Positions 1 through 6,271 of a stretch of 7,155 nucleotides of DNA are shown here, in pieces (position 1 is the first letter of the stretch; each line of letters begins with the position of its first letter). The position numbers and the translations under genes are program-made. The stretch spans positions 1 to 7,155 of the forward strand of contig JAGVTI010000155.1 in the NCBI GenBank assembly GCA_019136935.1, in the 5' to 3' direction. This DNA comes from Deltaproteobacteria bacterium. GTDB lineage: Bacteria > Desulfobacterota > Syntrophia > Syntrophales > JAAYKM01. The notes beneath the pieces are model-generated. The model was not told the origin of the DNA, did no database searches, and worked only from the letters and a program-made list of their open reading frames with translations.

Positions 1-55
1 CGGCCAAAACCGCGGCAGAAGCCAGGGCAATCTTTATACGCAGCGACTTTCCCAT
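1..55 (-). CDS. Partial N-terminus of an exported/membrane-anchored protein, possibly LptC
   Basis: Only the first 18 codons are present; the rest lies beyond the left edge. From the ATG at 55-53 the peptide begins MGKSLRIKIALASAAVLA, a short basic stretch (K3, R6, K8) followed by a hydrophobic run, which is how signal peptides and N-terminal membrane anchors look. It lies downstream of kdsC in the same direction. In many Gram-negative bacteria, deltaproteobacteria included, kdsC is followed by lptC and lptA, the LPS transport genes, and LptC has just such a single N-terminal anchor. The name is therefore inferred from position and cannot be proven from 18 residues; LptA or an unrelated exported protein is possible. 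A weak GGGA lies about 7 nt upstream of the ATG. The frame stays open upstream to a TAA near position 190, so an earlier TTG start cannot be ruled out, but the ATG places the hydrophobic segment correctly. Confidence 0.5.
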   Translation of the reverse strand, partial: MGKSLRIKIALASAAVLA

Positions 56-234
56 TATCGATCCCAAACAGTCGGAAAGGACACCCCTCAAGGAAAAACA
101 GGACCGATTCCTTCTCTGCTCACCCTCATCGCCAAGGCCGCCTCCGCACCAAAACCGCGTCCGTGCATGCCGCTTCCCATGATTTGTTTATATCACCCGT
201 CGAACACGCTGTAAAGGTATACTCCTGTTCTTCC
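56..234. other. 179-nt spacer between kdsC and the left-edge gene
   Basis: This gap is longer than the other joints of the minus-strand block. I see no convincing gene in it. A 27-codon frame starting with ATG at 180 on the minus strand lacks a good ribosome binding site and resembles no family I know. A weak inverted repeat, AAGGAA at 90-95 and TTCCTT at 108-113 with a 12-nt loop, is the only structure noted, and it has no T-tract typical of an intrinsic terminator. The spacer could carry a secondary promoter or an RNA processing site for the downstream LPS-transport genes, but nothing in the sequence proves this. Confidence 0.4.
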
Positions 235-786
235 TCAAAGCGATTCGGGGAAATGATACCTTTTCGCAACCTCTTCCCACTTGCCCTGCGCCTTCAGAAT
301 GATCTTGCAGACGTCCCTCACGGCACCCTTCCCCCCCGGGCAGGACGAAACGTAATCGACCATGGGGAGGACCTCTTCCGCCGCATCCGCCACCGTGGCG
401 GAAAAGGCGACCCGTTTCAAAAGGGGGATATCGACCACGTCGTCCCCCATATAGGCAACCTCGTCAAAGGAAATCCCCTTTCGGCCTATCACTTCCATGA
501 AGTATTCCAACTTGTTGGTGACCTTCTGGTGCACTTCCGTGATTTCCAAATCGCGTGCACGGTGTTCCAAAACCCGGGATTTCCGGCCCGTCAGAAACAT
601 CACGCCGATCCCGTAACGCATGATCATCTTCAGGGCATGGCCGTCCCTGACGTTGAAGTGCTTGATTTCCCGGCCGTCGTCATCCAGGATGACCCAACCG
701 TCGGTGAGCACCCCGTCTACATCCAGAACCAGCCAGCGAACCGATTTAAGCCTGTCCGTTACTTCAGCGCTTAACGCTTTATTCAT
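235..786 (-). CDS. kdsC: 3-deoxy-D-manno-octulosonate 8-phosphate phosphatase KdsC
   Basis: KdsC is a cytoplasmic HAD-superfamily phosphatase that hydrolyses Kdo-8-phosphate to Kdo and phosphate, the step after KdsA in LPS inner-core synthesis. At 183 residues it has the usual length of this cap-less (C0) HAD subfamily, which works as a tetramer. Visible motifs are: HAD motif I, LDVDGVLTDG, with nucleophile Asp22 and acid/base Asp24; RDG at 47-49; motif II Thr66 in LTGR; motif III Lys92 (or Lys88) in the VTNK region; motif IV GDDVVD at 114-119; and the Gly-rich C-terminal SCPGGKGAVRDV segment typical of KdsC, which reaches into the neighbouring subunit's active site. The ATG at 786 has an AAGGAG ribosome binding site 8 nt upstream (795-800). 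kdsA ends 49 nt upstream in the same direction, so the two enzymes of successive steps are likely co-transcribed. No defects seen. All catalytic motifs are intact, so the assignment is firm. Confidence 0.95.
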   Translation of the reverse strand: MNKALSAEVTDRLKSVRWLVLDVDGVLTDGWVILDDDGREIKHFNVRDGHALKMIMRYGIGVMFLTGRKSRVLEHRARDLEITEVHQKVTNKLEYFMEVIGRKGISFDEVAYMGDDVVDIPLLKRVAFSATVADAAEEVLPMVDYVSSCPGGKGAVRDVCKIILKAQGKWEEVAKRYHFPESL

Positions 787-835
787 TCGGAATTCTCCTT
801 TTTCTGATGCGACCCGATCAACCCGGGAAGGGGTT

Positions 836-1669
836 TCACGGATTTTTCACAATTCTGTCAATCTCTTTCAGGGTTTTCAGCAACCCCGGCAACATATCCA
901 GGCGAAGCGAGTTGGGCCCGTCGCAGAGGGCCCGGTCCGGATCGGGATGGACCTCCAGGAAAAGGCCGTCCACACCAACGGCAATAGCGGCTCTCGTCAG
1001 GTAGGGAACCATTTCCCGCTGCCCTCCCGAGGAGGTCCCGGCGCCCCCGGGGAGCTGAACGCTGTGGGTTCCGTCGTAAATAACCGGGTATCCCATGCCC
1101 CGCATGACGGGAATGGACCGGAAATCACTCACCAGGTTGTTGTAGCCGAAAGAGGCTCCCCGTTCAGTAATGATGATGTTTCGGTTTCCCACCGACTCCG
1201 CCTTCTCGATGACATTCGAGATGTCCCAGGGTGCGAGGAACTGTCCTTTTTTGATGTTGATCACCTTCGCCCGGCGGGCCACTTCGACGATAAAATCCGT
1301 CTGGCGGCAGAGAAAGGCCGGTACCTGCATGATATCCAGCACTTCCGCGGCGTCATTGATTTCTTCAAAGCGGTGGACATCGGAAAGAACCGGGATTCCG
1401 AATTCTTCCCTGATCCCCCGAAGAATACGGAGGCCTTCCTTCATTCCCGGCCCCCGGAAGGACTTGGCCGACGTCCGGTTGGCCTTGTCATAGGATGCCT
1501 TGAACACGAACGGGATGTCCAGTTGCTCCGTCAGATCCTTCAGATAGCGGGCGATGTCCCGGGTTCCCTGCAGATCTTCGACGACGCAGGGCCCGGCGAT
1601 GAGGACAAACCCGCCGTCCCCTCCGATGGCCACCCGCCGGTTGACAACAATTCTCTCCATGATCCTCAT
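836..1669 (-). CDS. kdsA: 3-deoxy-8-phosphooctulonate synthase (Kdo-8-P synthase) KdsA
   Basis: KdsA condenses phosphoenolpyruvate with arabinose-5-phosphate to give Kdo-8-phosphate, the first committed step to Kdo, in the cytoplasm. The 277-residue product is a full-length DAHP/KDO8P synthase TIM barrel. Signature pieces are KASYDKANR at 57-65, the RGPG loop at 72-75, SDVH at 96-99, RQTD at 122-125, NIKKGQFLAP at 138-147, and ERGASFGYNN at 169-178. The candidate divalent-metal ligands of class II (Aquifex-type) enzymes are all present: Cys28 in AGPC, His202, Glu239 and Asp250. The LPGG at 206-209 is also class II-like. The CDGPNS at 249-254, however, resembles the metal-independent E. coli-type enzyme. 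The gene overlaps the upstream TPR gene by ATGA (1666-1669), suggesting translational coupling. The start is uncertain: an AGGGAG lies just 1 nt from this ATG but 10 nt from Met4 at 1660, so translation may begin there and give 274 residues. The assignment itself is firm. Confidence 0.96.
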   Translation of the reverse strand: MRIMERIVVNRRVAIGGDGGFVLIAGPCVVEDLQGTRDIARYLKDLTEQLDIPFVFKASYDKANRTSAKSFRGPGMKEGLRILRGIREEFGIPVLSDVHRFEEINDAAEVLDIMQVPAFLCRQTDFIVEVARRAKVINIKKGQFLAPWDISNVIEKAESVGNRNIIITERGASFGYNNLVSDFRSIPVMRGMGYPVIYDGTHSVQLPGGAGTSSGGQREMVPYLTRAAIAVGVDGLFLEVHPDPDRALCDGPNSLRLDMLPGLLKTLKEIDRIVKNP

Positions 1670-3663
1670 GCTCCCTTTTTGTTTTCTCTTTCGTGCTTCT
1701 CCCTGATCAGGCGGATCTTCAATTGGGGAATCCGCTCCGCAGCCCGCGCGTCATGCGGATTCAGCTGATAGGCCTTTGTGTACGCCCTGAGCGCTTCTTC
1801 AAGGAGGCCTTTCTTCTCATAGGCGCCTCCCAAACGGGAATGGACATCACTTTCTTCACTGTTATAGCGAAGCGACGTTTTATAGCACTCGATTTCTTTA
1901 TCCGGATTCCCCTTCAAACCATAGACATAACCCAAATCCGCATAGATCCCGGCGTTTCTTGCATCCGACTTCAACATTTTCTGATAGACCCGGATGGCCT
2001 GGTCGTATTTCGCCGTTTTAATGTAATAGTCCGCCATGCGATTCAGCGCATCCGCCGAGGGATTCCGGGCGGCGGATTTTTCATAAAGGGCGACGGCGGA
2101 TTTTTCTTTCCCCATTTTTTCATACGTCGCCGCCAGGTTATACGTCACCTTGTCGTCCTTCACCCCCGCCTGGATCGCCTTCTCGTAATATTTGGCCGAG
2201 GAGGACCACTGTTTCAGCTCTCCATAGGCATACCCCAGGTTCGCGTAGAGCGCTCCCTTCTGGGGTACTTTGCCGGCCAGTTTTTCATAGAGACCGACGG
2301 CTTTTTGGTACTGTTTGTTCCGGAAAGCAAGATCACCCAGCTTCAGCATCGCCTCCGTATCGTTGGGTTTGATTTTCAGGACCCGCTCGTAGGCGTTCAT
2401 CGCTTCCCGCTCGCGGTTGTTATGCTCGAGGGCGACACCGAGATTGTAGAGGATGATCGGATCGTTCGGGCGCAACGCCGCCGCCTTTCGGTAACTCTCC
2501 AGTTCCTCTTTCCACATCCTTTTGCCGCCGTACGCCAGCCCCAGGTTGGCATAAACCGCGGCGCTGGGGGATTTCTCCCTGATCAGGTTGTTCAGCAGAC
2601 GGATCGACTCGTCATACTTCCCCTGCTTCAGGTACATCCGGGCCAGCCCCTCAAGGTTGGACGCCGCGCCGGAACCCTTCGACGTCACCAGCCGGTACTG
2701 TTCGATCGCTTCGCTTTCCCTTCCCAGTTTTTCGTAGATCTCCGCCAGGCGGATACGGGCCGCATCGTTCCCGGGATTGATCTTGAGCAGGCTCCGGGAC
2801 GCGTCGGCGGCCGCCTGCCATGATCCGAGACGGATGCAGGCCAGGGCCAGATCCTCCCAGAGGGCCGGTTCACCGGGTTCGATCCTGACGGCCCGGCGCC
2901 CCGCCTTCATCGCCAGATCGTCCCGCCCCGATGCCAGATACGTTTTCATGAGACCCGCGATGGCTTTCACGTCGTCCGGCTTCCGGGACAGAACGGCCTG
3001 GAATTCGGATTCGGCTTCACGGAATCGCCCCGCGTGGCGGTAAATCTCCCCGAGAACCCTTCTGATGGCCGGATCCTGGGGATTGGCAGCCGAAGCCCGC
3101 TTCAGGTATTCAATCTGTTTCCCCGGGCTGCTGGAGGCCTTGGCGTAACGCAGCCAGTCCTGGGGCATGATCCGGATCCGGACCGGCATGACGGCGACGA
3201 CCTTTTGTTCGTAACCGACCCGGATCTCCCCCCGGACGTATCCCCGGGCCATGGTTTCCTCCGAAATATGGGTTACGGCCTGATCGACGAGATCGATTCC
3301 CCGGAGCAAAACTCTGAAATCATCGGGCCCGCCGACGCCGATCACGTCGATACGGAACCTTCTGGGGGAAAGGGCATCGGAGGTGATGTCCTTGATCACG
3401 AACTCGTCCCGGGAGGTCACTTCAAAGGGGGTGTCCCCGGAAATCAGAAAATCCTGGCCGTTTTTCTCCGCCGTCAGGGCATAAACCCGCGGGGTGCGGT
3501 CCAGCACATAGTAGGCCAGTGAACCCCGGATGCGCTTCAGAGCAAACGACAGGCCGGCGGTCTTGGCCGGTGCGATGTAGGAAAGAGTGACCAAGCCCGC
3601 CATCGCAACGAAAACGGCTCCCGCCGTAAGCCACAGCGTTTTGGATTCCATTCTCAATTTCAC
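1666..3663 (-). CDS. Membrane-anchored tetratricopeptide repeat protein of unknown function
   Basis: The 665-residue product has three parts. Residues 9-30 (LWLTAGAVFV and onward) form one hydrophobic segment that looks like an uncleaved membrane anchor. Residues about 35-165 form a non-repeat domain, probably beta-rich, that I cannot assign. From about 169 to 638 there are 13 full TPRs plus one partial leading repeat, with the usual L-G-Y-A-Y-A-P pattern, followed by a basic tail (639-665). TPRs bind peptides or build scaffolds; no enzyme motif is visible. Basic residues flank both sides of the anchor, so whether the repeats face cytoplasm or periplasm is unclear. LapB, which regulates LPS synthesis, is also an N-anchored TPR protein, but its C-terminal CxxC rubredoxin-like domain is missing here (only Cys276 and Cys593). 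The gene sits between xerD and kdsA and overlaps kdsA by 4 nt, so a link to the cell envelope is possible but inferred. The GTG start at 3663 has AAGGA 11 nt upstream; an ATG at 3651 (Met5) is a good alternative. The function is unknown. Confidence 0.9.
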   Translation of the reverse strand: MKLRMESKTLWLTAGAVFVAMAGLVTLSYIAPAKTAGLSFALKRIRGSLAYYVLDRTPRVYALTAEKNGQDFLISGDTPFEVTSRDEFVIKDITSDALSPRRFRIDVIGVGGPDDFRVLLRGIDLVDQAVTHISEETMARGYVRGEIRVGYEQKVVAVMPVRIRIMPQDWLRYAKASSSPGKQIEYLKRASAANPQDPAIRRVLGEIYRHAGRFREAESEFQAVLSRKPDDVKAIAGLMKTYLASGRDDLAMKAGRRAVRIEPGEPALWEDLALACIRLGSWQAAADASRSLLKINPGNDAARIRLAEIYEKLGRESEAIEQYRLVTSKGSGAASNLEGLARMYLKQGKYDESIRLLNNLIREKSPSAAVYANLGLAYGGKRMWKEELESYRKAAALRPNDPIILYNLGVALEHNNREREAMNAYERVLKIKPNDTEAMLKLGDLAFRNKQYQKAVGLYEKLAGKVPQKGALYANLGYAYGELKQWSSSAKYYEKAIQAGVKDDKVTYNLAATYEKMGKEKSAVALYEKSAARNPSADALNRMADYYIKTAKYDQAIRVYQKMLKSDARNAGIYADLGYVYGLKGNPDKEIECYKTSLRYNSEESDVHSRLGGAYEKKGLLEEALRAYTKAYQLNPHDARAAERIPQLKIRLIREKHERENKKGA
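1671..1676 (-). promoter_or_regulatory. Ribosome binding site that bears on the kdsA start
   Basis: On the minus strand this reads AGGGAG. It ends 1 nt before the ATG at 1669, which is too close for normal initiation, but 10 nt before the second in-frame ATG at 1660. A further GAGG at 1667-1664 lies 3 nt before that second ATG. Together they make Met4 the more likely kdsA start. The site lies within the last codons of the TPR gene, so ribosomes finishing that gene could re-initiate here. Confidence 0.5.
1750..2667 (-). repeat. Three tandem copies of a three-TPR unit (about 102 residues each)
   Basis: Within the TPR protein, residues 333-435, 436-536 and 537-638 line up as three consecutive units of 103, 101 and 102 residues, each holding three TPRs. 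The middle TPR of each unit carries the same Y-A-(N/D)-L-G-x-x-Y-G signature (residues 371-379, 473-481 and 574-582). The first TPR of each carries a Tyr followed by D/Q and a charged helix (GKYDESI, KQYQKAV, AKYDQAI). The third ends with an A-Y-x-(K/R) helix or a similar form. The DNA copies have diverged in codon choice. This points to old duplication of a three-repeat block rather than of single TPRs. The boundaries were set by eye. Confidence 0.65.
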
Positions 3664-3745
3664 GGCGTTTTGAATCCTTCTTCAGATTGATCAGGTCCTT
3701 TAATCGTTAATCCCGCCACCTTAATCACCAAGCTTTCCCCTCTCA
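3664..3745. other. 82-nt spacer between xerD and the TPR gene
   Basis: This is the longest gap inside the block apart from the one after kdsC. On the minus strand it includes two ATTAA-type stretches and an AAGGA (near 3674-3679) that probably serves as the ribosome binding site for the TPR gene. No GC-rich hairpin followed by a T-run is visible, so there is no sign of an intrinsic terminator, and read-through from xerD seems likely. Confidence 0.4.
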
Positions 3746-4654
3746 CTAACCCCGGGGATGGTATTTTTTATGGATGCTCTTCAACCGTTCGCCGGAAACA
3801 TGGGTGTAGATCTGGGTCGTCGAGATGTCGGCGTGGCCCAGCATCATCTGGACGGAACGGAGATCGGCGCCCCCCTCCAGCAGGTGAGACGCAAAGGAAT
3901 GGCGAAACATGTGGGGATGCACCTTCTTCAGCAATCCCGCCTTCAGCGAGTAGCCCCGGATGATTTTCCAGAATCCCTGGCGTGTCAGTCTTTCCCCGCG
4001 CCGGTTCAGGAACAGGACATCGGTCATTTTACCCTTGAGCATCCGCGGTCGAACCGCTTCGACATATAACTTTACGGCCTCATAGGCCACCTGGCCGATG
4101 GGAACGACCCTCTCCTTGTCGCCCTTGCCGAAAGCGACGAGATACCCCACCTGCCAGTTGATGTGGTTCATGTCGAGGGCGATGAGCTCCGATACCCGGA
4201 GGCCCGTTGCGTAGATCAACTCCATCATGGCCGTATCCCGTATGCCCGTTGGGGTTTCCCGGCCGGGCTGCCGCAGCAGCGTTTCCATCTCTTCCCGGCT
4301 CAGGGTATCCGGAAGACGCTTCCAGCCTTTGGCCAGTTCGATATGGACAACCGGACTCGTTTCGGCCAGTTTTTCCTGCATCAGGTATTTGTGAAATCCC
4401 CGGATCGCAATGAGGTGACGGTTCATGGAAATGGAAGACAATCCCCCTTTTCTCTCCTTTTCGAGATAGGCGACCAGGATCTCCGGCGTAACGGCCTTCC
4501 AGGATTCGACGCCCCTGCGGACGACAAAGTCGGCGTAACGAGCCAGGTCCCGGCCGTAGGCCTCCAAAGTGTTCCGGGACAACCCTTTTTCCACGATCAG
4601 ATAATTCAGGTAGGAATCCAGTTCCCGGTCAATCGTGTTCATCGCTTCCCTCAT
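3746..4654 (-). CDS. xerD: Site-specific tyrosine recombinase XerD
   Basis: XerD, with XerC, cuts and rejoins DNA at the chromosomal dif site to resolve chromosome dimers at cell division. The 302-residue product has the N-terminal SAM-like core-binding domain (about 10-95, including the KGLSRNTLEAYGRDL helix) and the C-terminal catalytic domain (about 115-300). The complete tyrosine-recombinase set is visible: Arg153 (ATGLRVSEL), Lys177 (GKGDKER), His248 and Arg251 (HPHMFRH), His274 (MLGHADI), and nucleophile Tyr283 (QIYTH). Its size and intact motifs match the housekeeping Xer family rather than a phage integrase; XerC is the main alternative name, and no phage genes or attachment site lie nearby. 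It follows hisF by 9 nt, so it is probably in the same transcript. The ATG at 4654 has a poor ribosome binding site; an in-frame ATG at 4642 (Met5) has GAGGGA just upstream and is the better start, giving 298 residues, the usual XerD length. Confidence 0.92.
   Translation of the reverse strand: MREAMNTIDRELDSYLNYLIVEKGLSRNTLEAYGRDLARYADFVVRRGVESWKAVTPEILVAYLEKERKGGLSSISMNRHLIAIRGFHKYLMQEKLAETSPVVHIELAKGWKRLPDTLSREEMETLLRQPGRETPTGIRDTAMMELIYATGLRVSELIALDMNHINWQVGYLVAFGKGDKERVVPIGQVAYEAVKLYVEAVRPRMLKGKMTDVLFLNRRGERLTRQGFWKIIRGYSLKAGLLKKVHPHMFRHSFASHLLEGGADLRSVQMMLGHADISTTQIYTHVSGERLKSIHKKYHPRG
4647..4652 (-). promoter_or_regulatory. Ribosome binding site favouring the Met5 start of xerD
   Basis: On the minus strand this reads GAGGGA, 4 nt before the ATG at 4642 (6 nt counted from GAGG). 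The upstream ATG at 4654 has only GAG-like matches before it. The stronger site supports translation from 4642, where the protein would begin MNTIDRELD, a natural XerD N-terminus. Confidence 0.5.
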
Positions 4655-4663
4655 CGGTCCGCT

Positions 4664-5443
4664 CTACCAGAAAAGCCGCGTTTTGACCCCTCTTTCATGG
4701 AGGTAATCTTTAATTTCCCGGATCGTGTAGGTCCGGTAGTGAACCATGGAGGCGATCAGGGCGGCGTCTGCACAACCCCGCGTGAGAACGTCATAAAGAT
4801 GCTCCGGTTTTCCCGCGCCCCCCGAGGCGATCACGGGAATGGACACTTCCGTGGAAACCAGGGACGTAAGGTCGATCTCGTAGCCGTCCTGCGTGCCGTC
4901 GGCGTCGATGGAATTGAGGCAGATCTCCCCCGCTCCCAGGCGCTGCGCCTCCTTCGCCCACCGGAGGGCGTCGAGCCCCGTGTAAACCCGCCCGCCGTGG
5001 ATCACGATTTCATATCCCGATGGGATCTCGCGGCTTTGCCCGACTTTCTTGACATCCATACCCAGAACGACGCACTGGCTGCCGAAGGCCCGCGCCCCCT
5101 GCCGGATGATATCCGGATTTTTCACCGCCCCGGAGTTGACGCTCACTTTTTCGGCCCCGGCCAGGATGACCGACCGCATTTCCTCCAGGGTCTGAATGCC
5201 GCCTCCGACGGAAAAGGGAATGAAGATGGTTTCCGCCACCCGGCGGACAACGTCGATCATGATGGCCCGGCCGTCGGCGGACGCCGTGATGTCGTAAAAA
5301 ACGATCTCGTCGGCTCCCTGCTCGTAGTACCGGCGCGCCGCCTCGACGGGATCGCCGATATCGACATTGTCCTGAAACCGGACGCCCTTCGTCAGTTGAC
5401 CCGCCCGCACATCCAGGCAGGGGATGATCCGTTTACTCAGCAT
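4664..5443 (-). CDS. hisF: Imidazole glycerol phosphate synthase, cyclase subunit HisF
   Basis: HisF is the TIM-barrel cyclase half of IGP synthase. It uses ammonia channelled from HisH to convert PRFAR into imidazole glycerol phosphate and AICAR, joining histidine and purine synthesis. The 259-residue product is full length. The two catalytic aspartates are Asp11 (PCLDVRAG) and Asp130 (VLGMDVKK). Other family blocks are [13 protein letters not shown] near 43-55, the phosphate-binding VGGGI near 79-83, [15 protein letters not shown] in the second half, and ASGGAG, which binds the second phosphate. The [11 protein letters not shown] stretch resembles the HisF variant I associate with deltaproteobacteria (recollection, not a search). 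The start at 5443 has GGAGG 5 nt upstream. The gene overlaps hisH by 11 nt, so the two subunits are likely translated together in equal amounts. hisA, which often sits between hisH and hisF, is absent. Confidence 0.96.
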   Translation of the reverse strand: MLSKRIIPCLDVRAGQLTKGVRFQDNVDIGDPVEAARRYYEQGADEIVFYDITASADGRAIMIDVVRRVAETIFIPFSVGGGIQTLEEMRSVILAGAEKVSVNSGAVKNPDIIRQGARAFGSQCVVLGMDVKKVGQSREIPSGYEIVIHGGRVYTGLDALRWAKEAQRLGAGEICLNSIDADGTQDGYEIDLTSLVSTEVSIPVIASGGAGKPEHLYDVLTRGCADAALIASMVHYRTYTIREIKDYLHERGVKTRLFW

Positions 5444-6068
5444 CTTCCCCTCCCCAGGCGCAGAAATTCTCCAGGATTTTCAGGCCCGGCACCCCGCTTT
5501 TTTCCGGGTGAAACTGGACGGCGACGAGGTTCCGGACCGCCACGGCGGAACAGAAGGTCAGGCCGTAGTCGGTCCTCCCGATGACATGATCCGCCTCGGA
5601 AGGGGCCGGGTAATAGGTGTGCACAAAGTAAAATTCCGCCTCCTCCGGAATACCCCTGAAGACAGGATGCCGCCCGGTAAAGGAGACGCCGTTCCAGCCC
5701 ATGTGGGGAATCTTCAAAGGGCGTCCGTCGCTCTTCATATCCGCGGGGAAGCGTTTCACACGGCCGGAGATGAGTCCCAGGCAAGCGGTTTCGTTTTCCT
5801 CGCTGTAATCGAAAATGACCTGGGTCCCCAGGCAGATGCCCAGCAGGGGTTTACCGGCGGCAAACCAGTCCCGGATCCAGCCGTCCAGGCCGCGGGCCCG
5901 CAGGTTGACCATGGCATCGCCGGCCGCTCCGACGCCGGGGAAAATGACGTGGCTGGCCCGGGCCAGAACGGCGGGGTCGCCGGTAATCCGGCTGTTTTTC
6001 CCGATATGGTCGAGGGCCCGGGCCACACTGGTCAGGTTGCCCGCCCCGTAATCCACAATCGCGATCAT
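5433..6068 (-). CDS. hisH: Imidazole glycerol phosphate synthase, glutaminase subunit HisH
   Basis: HisH is the class I glutamine amidotransferase half of IGP synthase. It releases ammonia from glutamine and passes it through the HisF barrel. The 211-residue product starts [12 protein letters not shown], a classic HisH N-terminus. The catalytic triad is Cys79 in GICLGTQ, His187 and Glu189 in QFHPEKSG. The oxyanion-strand region PGVGA is at 44-48, and the PHMGWN block at 121-126 is typical of HisH. It is the first gene of the minus-strand block and faces a divergent hydrolase gene across about 200 nt, so the block's main promoter should lie just upstream. The ribosome binding site is weak (AAAGG about 12 nt before the ATG). 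No defects are visible. A HisH2 of a sugar-amidation pathway is possible in principle, but no WbpG-like partner is present, so histidine synthesis is favoured. Confidence 0.95.
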   Translation of the reverse strand: MIAIVDYGAGNLTSVARALDHIGKNSRITGDPAVLARASHVIFPGVGAAGDAMVNLRARGLDGWIRDWFAAGKPLLGICLGTQVIFDYSEENETACLGLISGRVKRFPADMKSDGRPLKIPHMGWNGVSFTGRHPVFRGIPEEAEFYFVHTYYPAPSEADHVIGRTDYGLTFCSAVAVRNLVAVQFHPEKSGVPGLKILENFCAWGGEDAE

Positions 6069-6155
6069 TCGCTTTAATAACCTTTCAATGCGCCTGCATT
6101 TAACCGCAACGCCATGATCATTTTTTCAGTAAATCCTCAGTCACTCTTACATCAA

Positions 6156-6172
6156 TTGGCCTGCCCTATGCA
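6156..6172 (+). promoter_or_regulatory. Possible sigma-54-type promoter element (weak)
   Basis: The stretch reads TTGGCCTGCCCTATGCA. Its GG (6158-6159) and GC (6170-6171) are exactly 10 nt apart, the spacing needed for -24/-12 elements of RpoN promoters, and the flanking TTGGC and TGCA match parts of the consensus. The middle of both boxes departs from it (CCTG for CACG, ATGC for TTGC). It would drive the isochorismatase-family gene with a leader of about 90 nt. Short matches like this occur by chance, so confidence is low. Confidence 0.25.
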
Positions 6173-6201
6173 ATAACGAACCGCCCTGGAAAGCGTCCTT
6201 C

Positions 6202-6229
6202 TTATTTACAACCCCCCGGTCGCTATGAT
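6202..6229 (+). promoter_or_regulatory. Weak sigma-70-like promoter candidate
   Basis: TATGAT at 6224-6229 matches five of six bases of the -10 consensus. The best -35 at 16-nt spacing is TTATTT (6202-6207), a poor match. It lies about 43 nt upstream of the isochorismatase-family start, a sensible leader length. It competes with the sigma-54-like element as the promoter of that gene; neither is proven. Confidence 0.25.
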
Positions 6230-6271
6230 ACGGGCAGGAGAACAAAACAGAGACACACGGGAGGGATTGTT

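Larger units (their letters stand above)
6069..6271. promoter_or_regulatory. Divergent promoter region between hisH and the isochorismatase-family gene
   Basis: This 203-nt spacer separates two genes that point away from each other, so it must contain start signals for both directions unless distant promoters are used. It is more AT-rich in its hisH-proximal half than the flanking genes. No open frame longer than a few tens of codons and no terminator hairpin are visible. I could not find a strong sigma-70 promoter for hisH; candidates for the plus-strand gene are listed separately. No his leader peptide with a histidine-codon run was found upstream of hisH. Confidence 0.6.

Noticed and set aside
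620..1768. Plus-strand open frame of 382 codons opposite kdsC and kdsA
   Set aside because: Antisense to two enzymes with intact catalytic motifs; no family resemblance and no ribosome binding site of note.
1693..2823. Plus-strand open frame of 376 codons opposite the TPR gene
   Set aside because: It is antisense to a clear TPR protein; the translation has no recognisable domain and looks like mirrored high-GC coding sequence.
3660..3746. 28-codon GTG-started minus-strand frame filling the xerD/TPR gap, with its stop overlapping the TPR GTG
   Set aside because: No good ribosome binding site, non-ATG start, and too short to separate from chance, though the GTGA overlap is neat.
3746..4654. 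XerD as the integrase of a mobile element
   Set aside because: No phage genes, excisionase, tRNA attachment site or direct repeats are nearby, and size, N-terminus and operon position fit the housekeeping recombinase.
4163..5584. Plus-strand open frame of 473 codons opposite xerD, hisF and hisH
   Set aside because: It runs across three well-supported genes on the other strand and reads as low-complexity, Arg/Pro/Gly-rich sequence, a usual artefact of GC-rich DNA.
5433..6068. A his leader attenuator upstream of hisH
   Set aside because: The 203-nt spacer shows no run of histidine codons in a short frame and no terminator/antiterminator pair.
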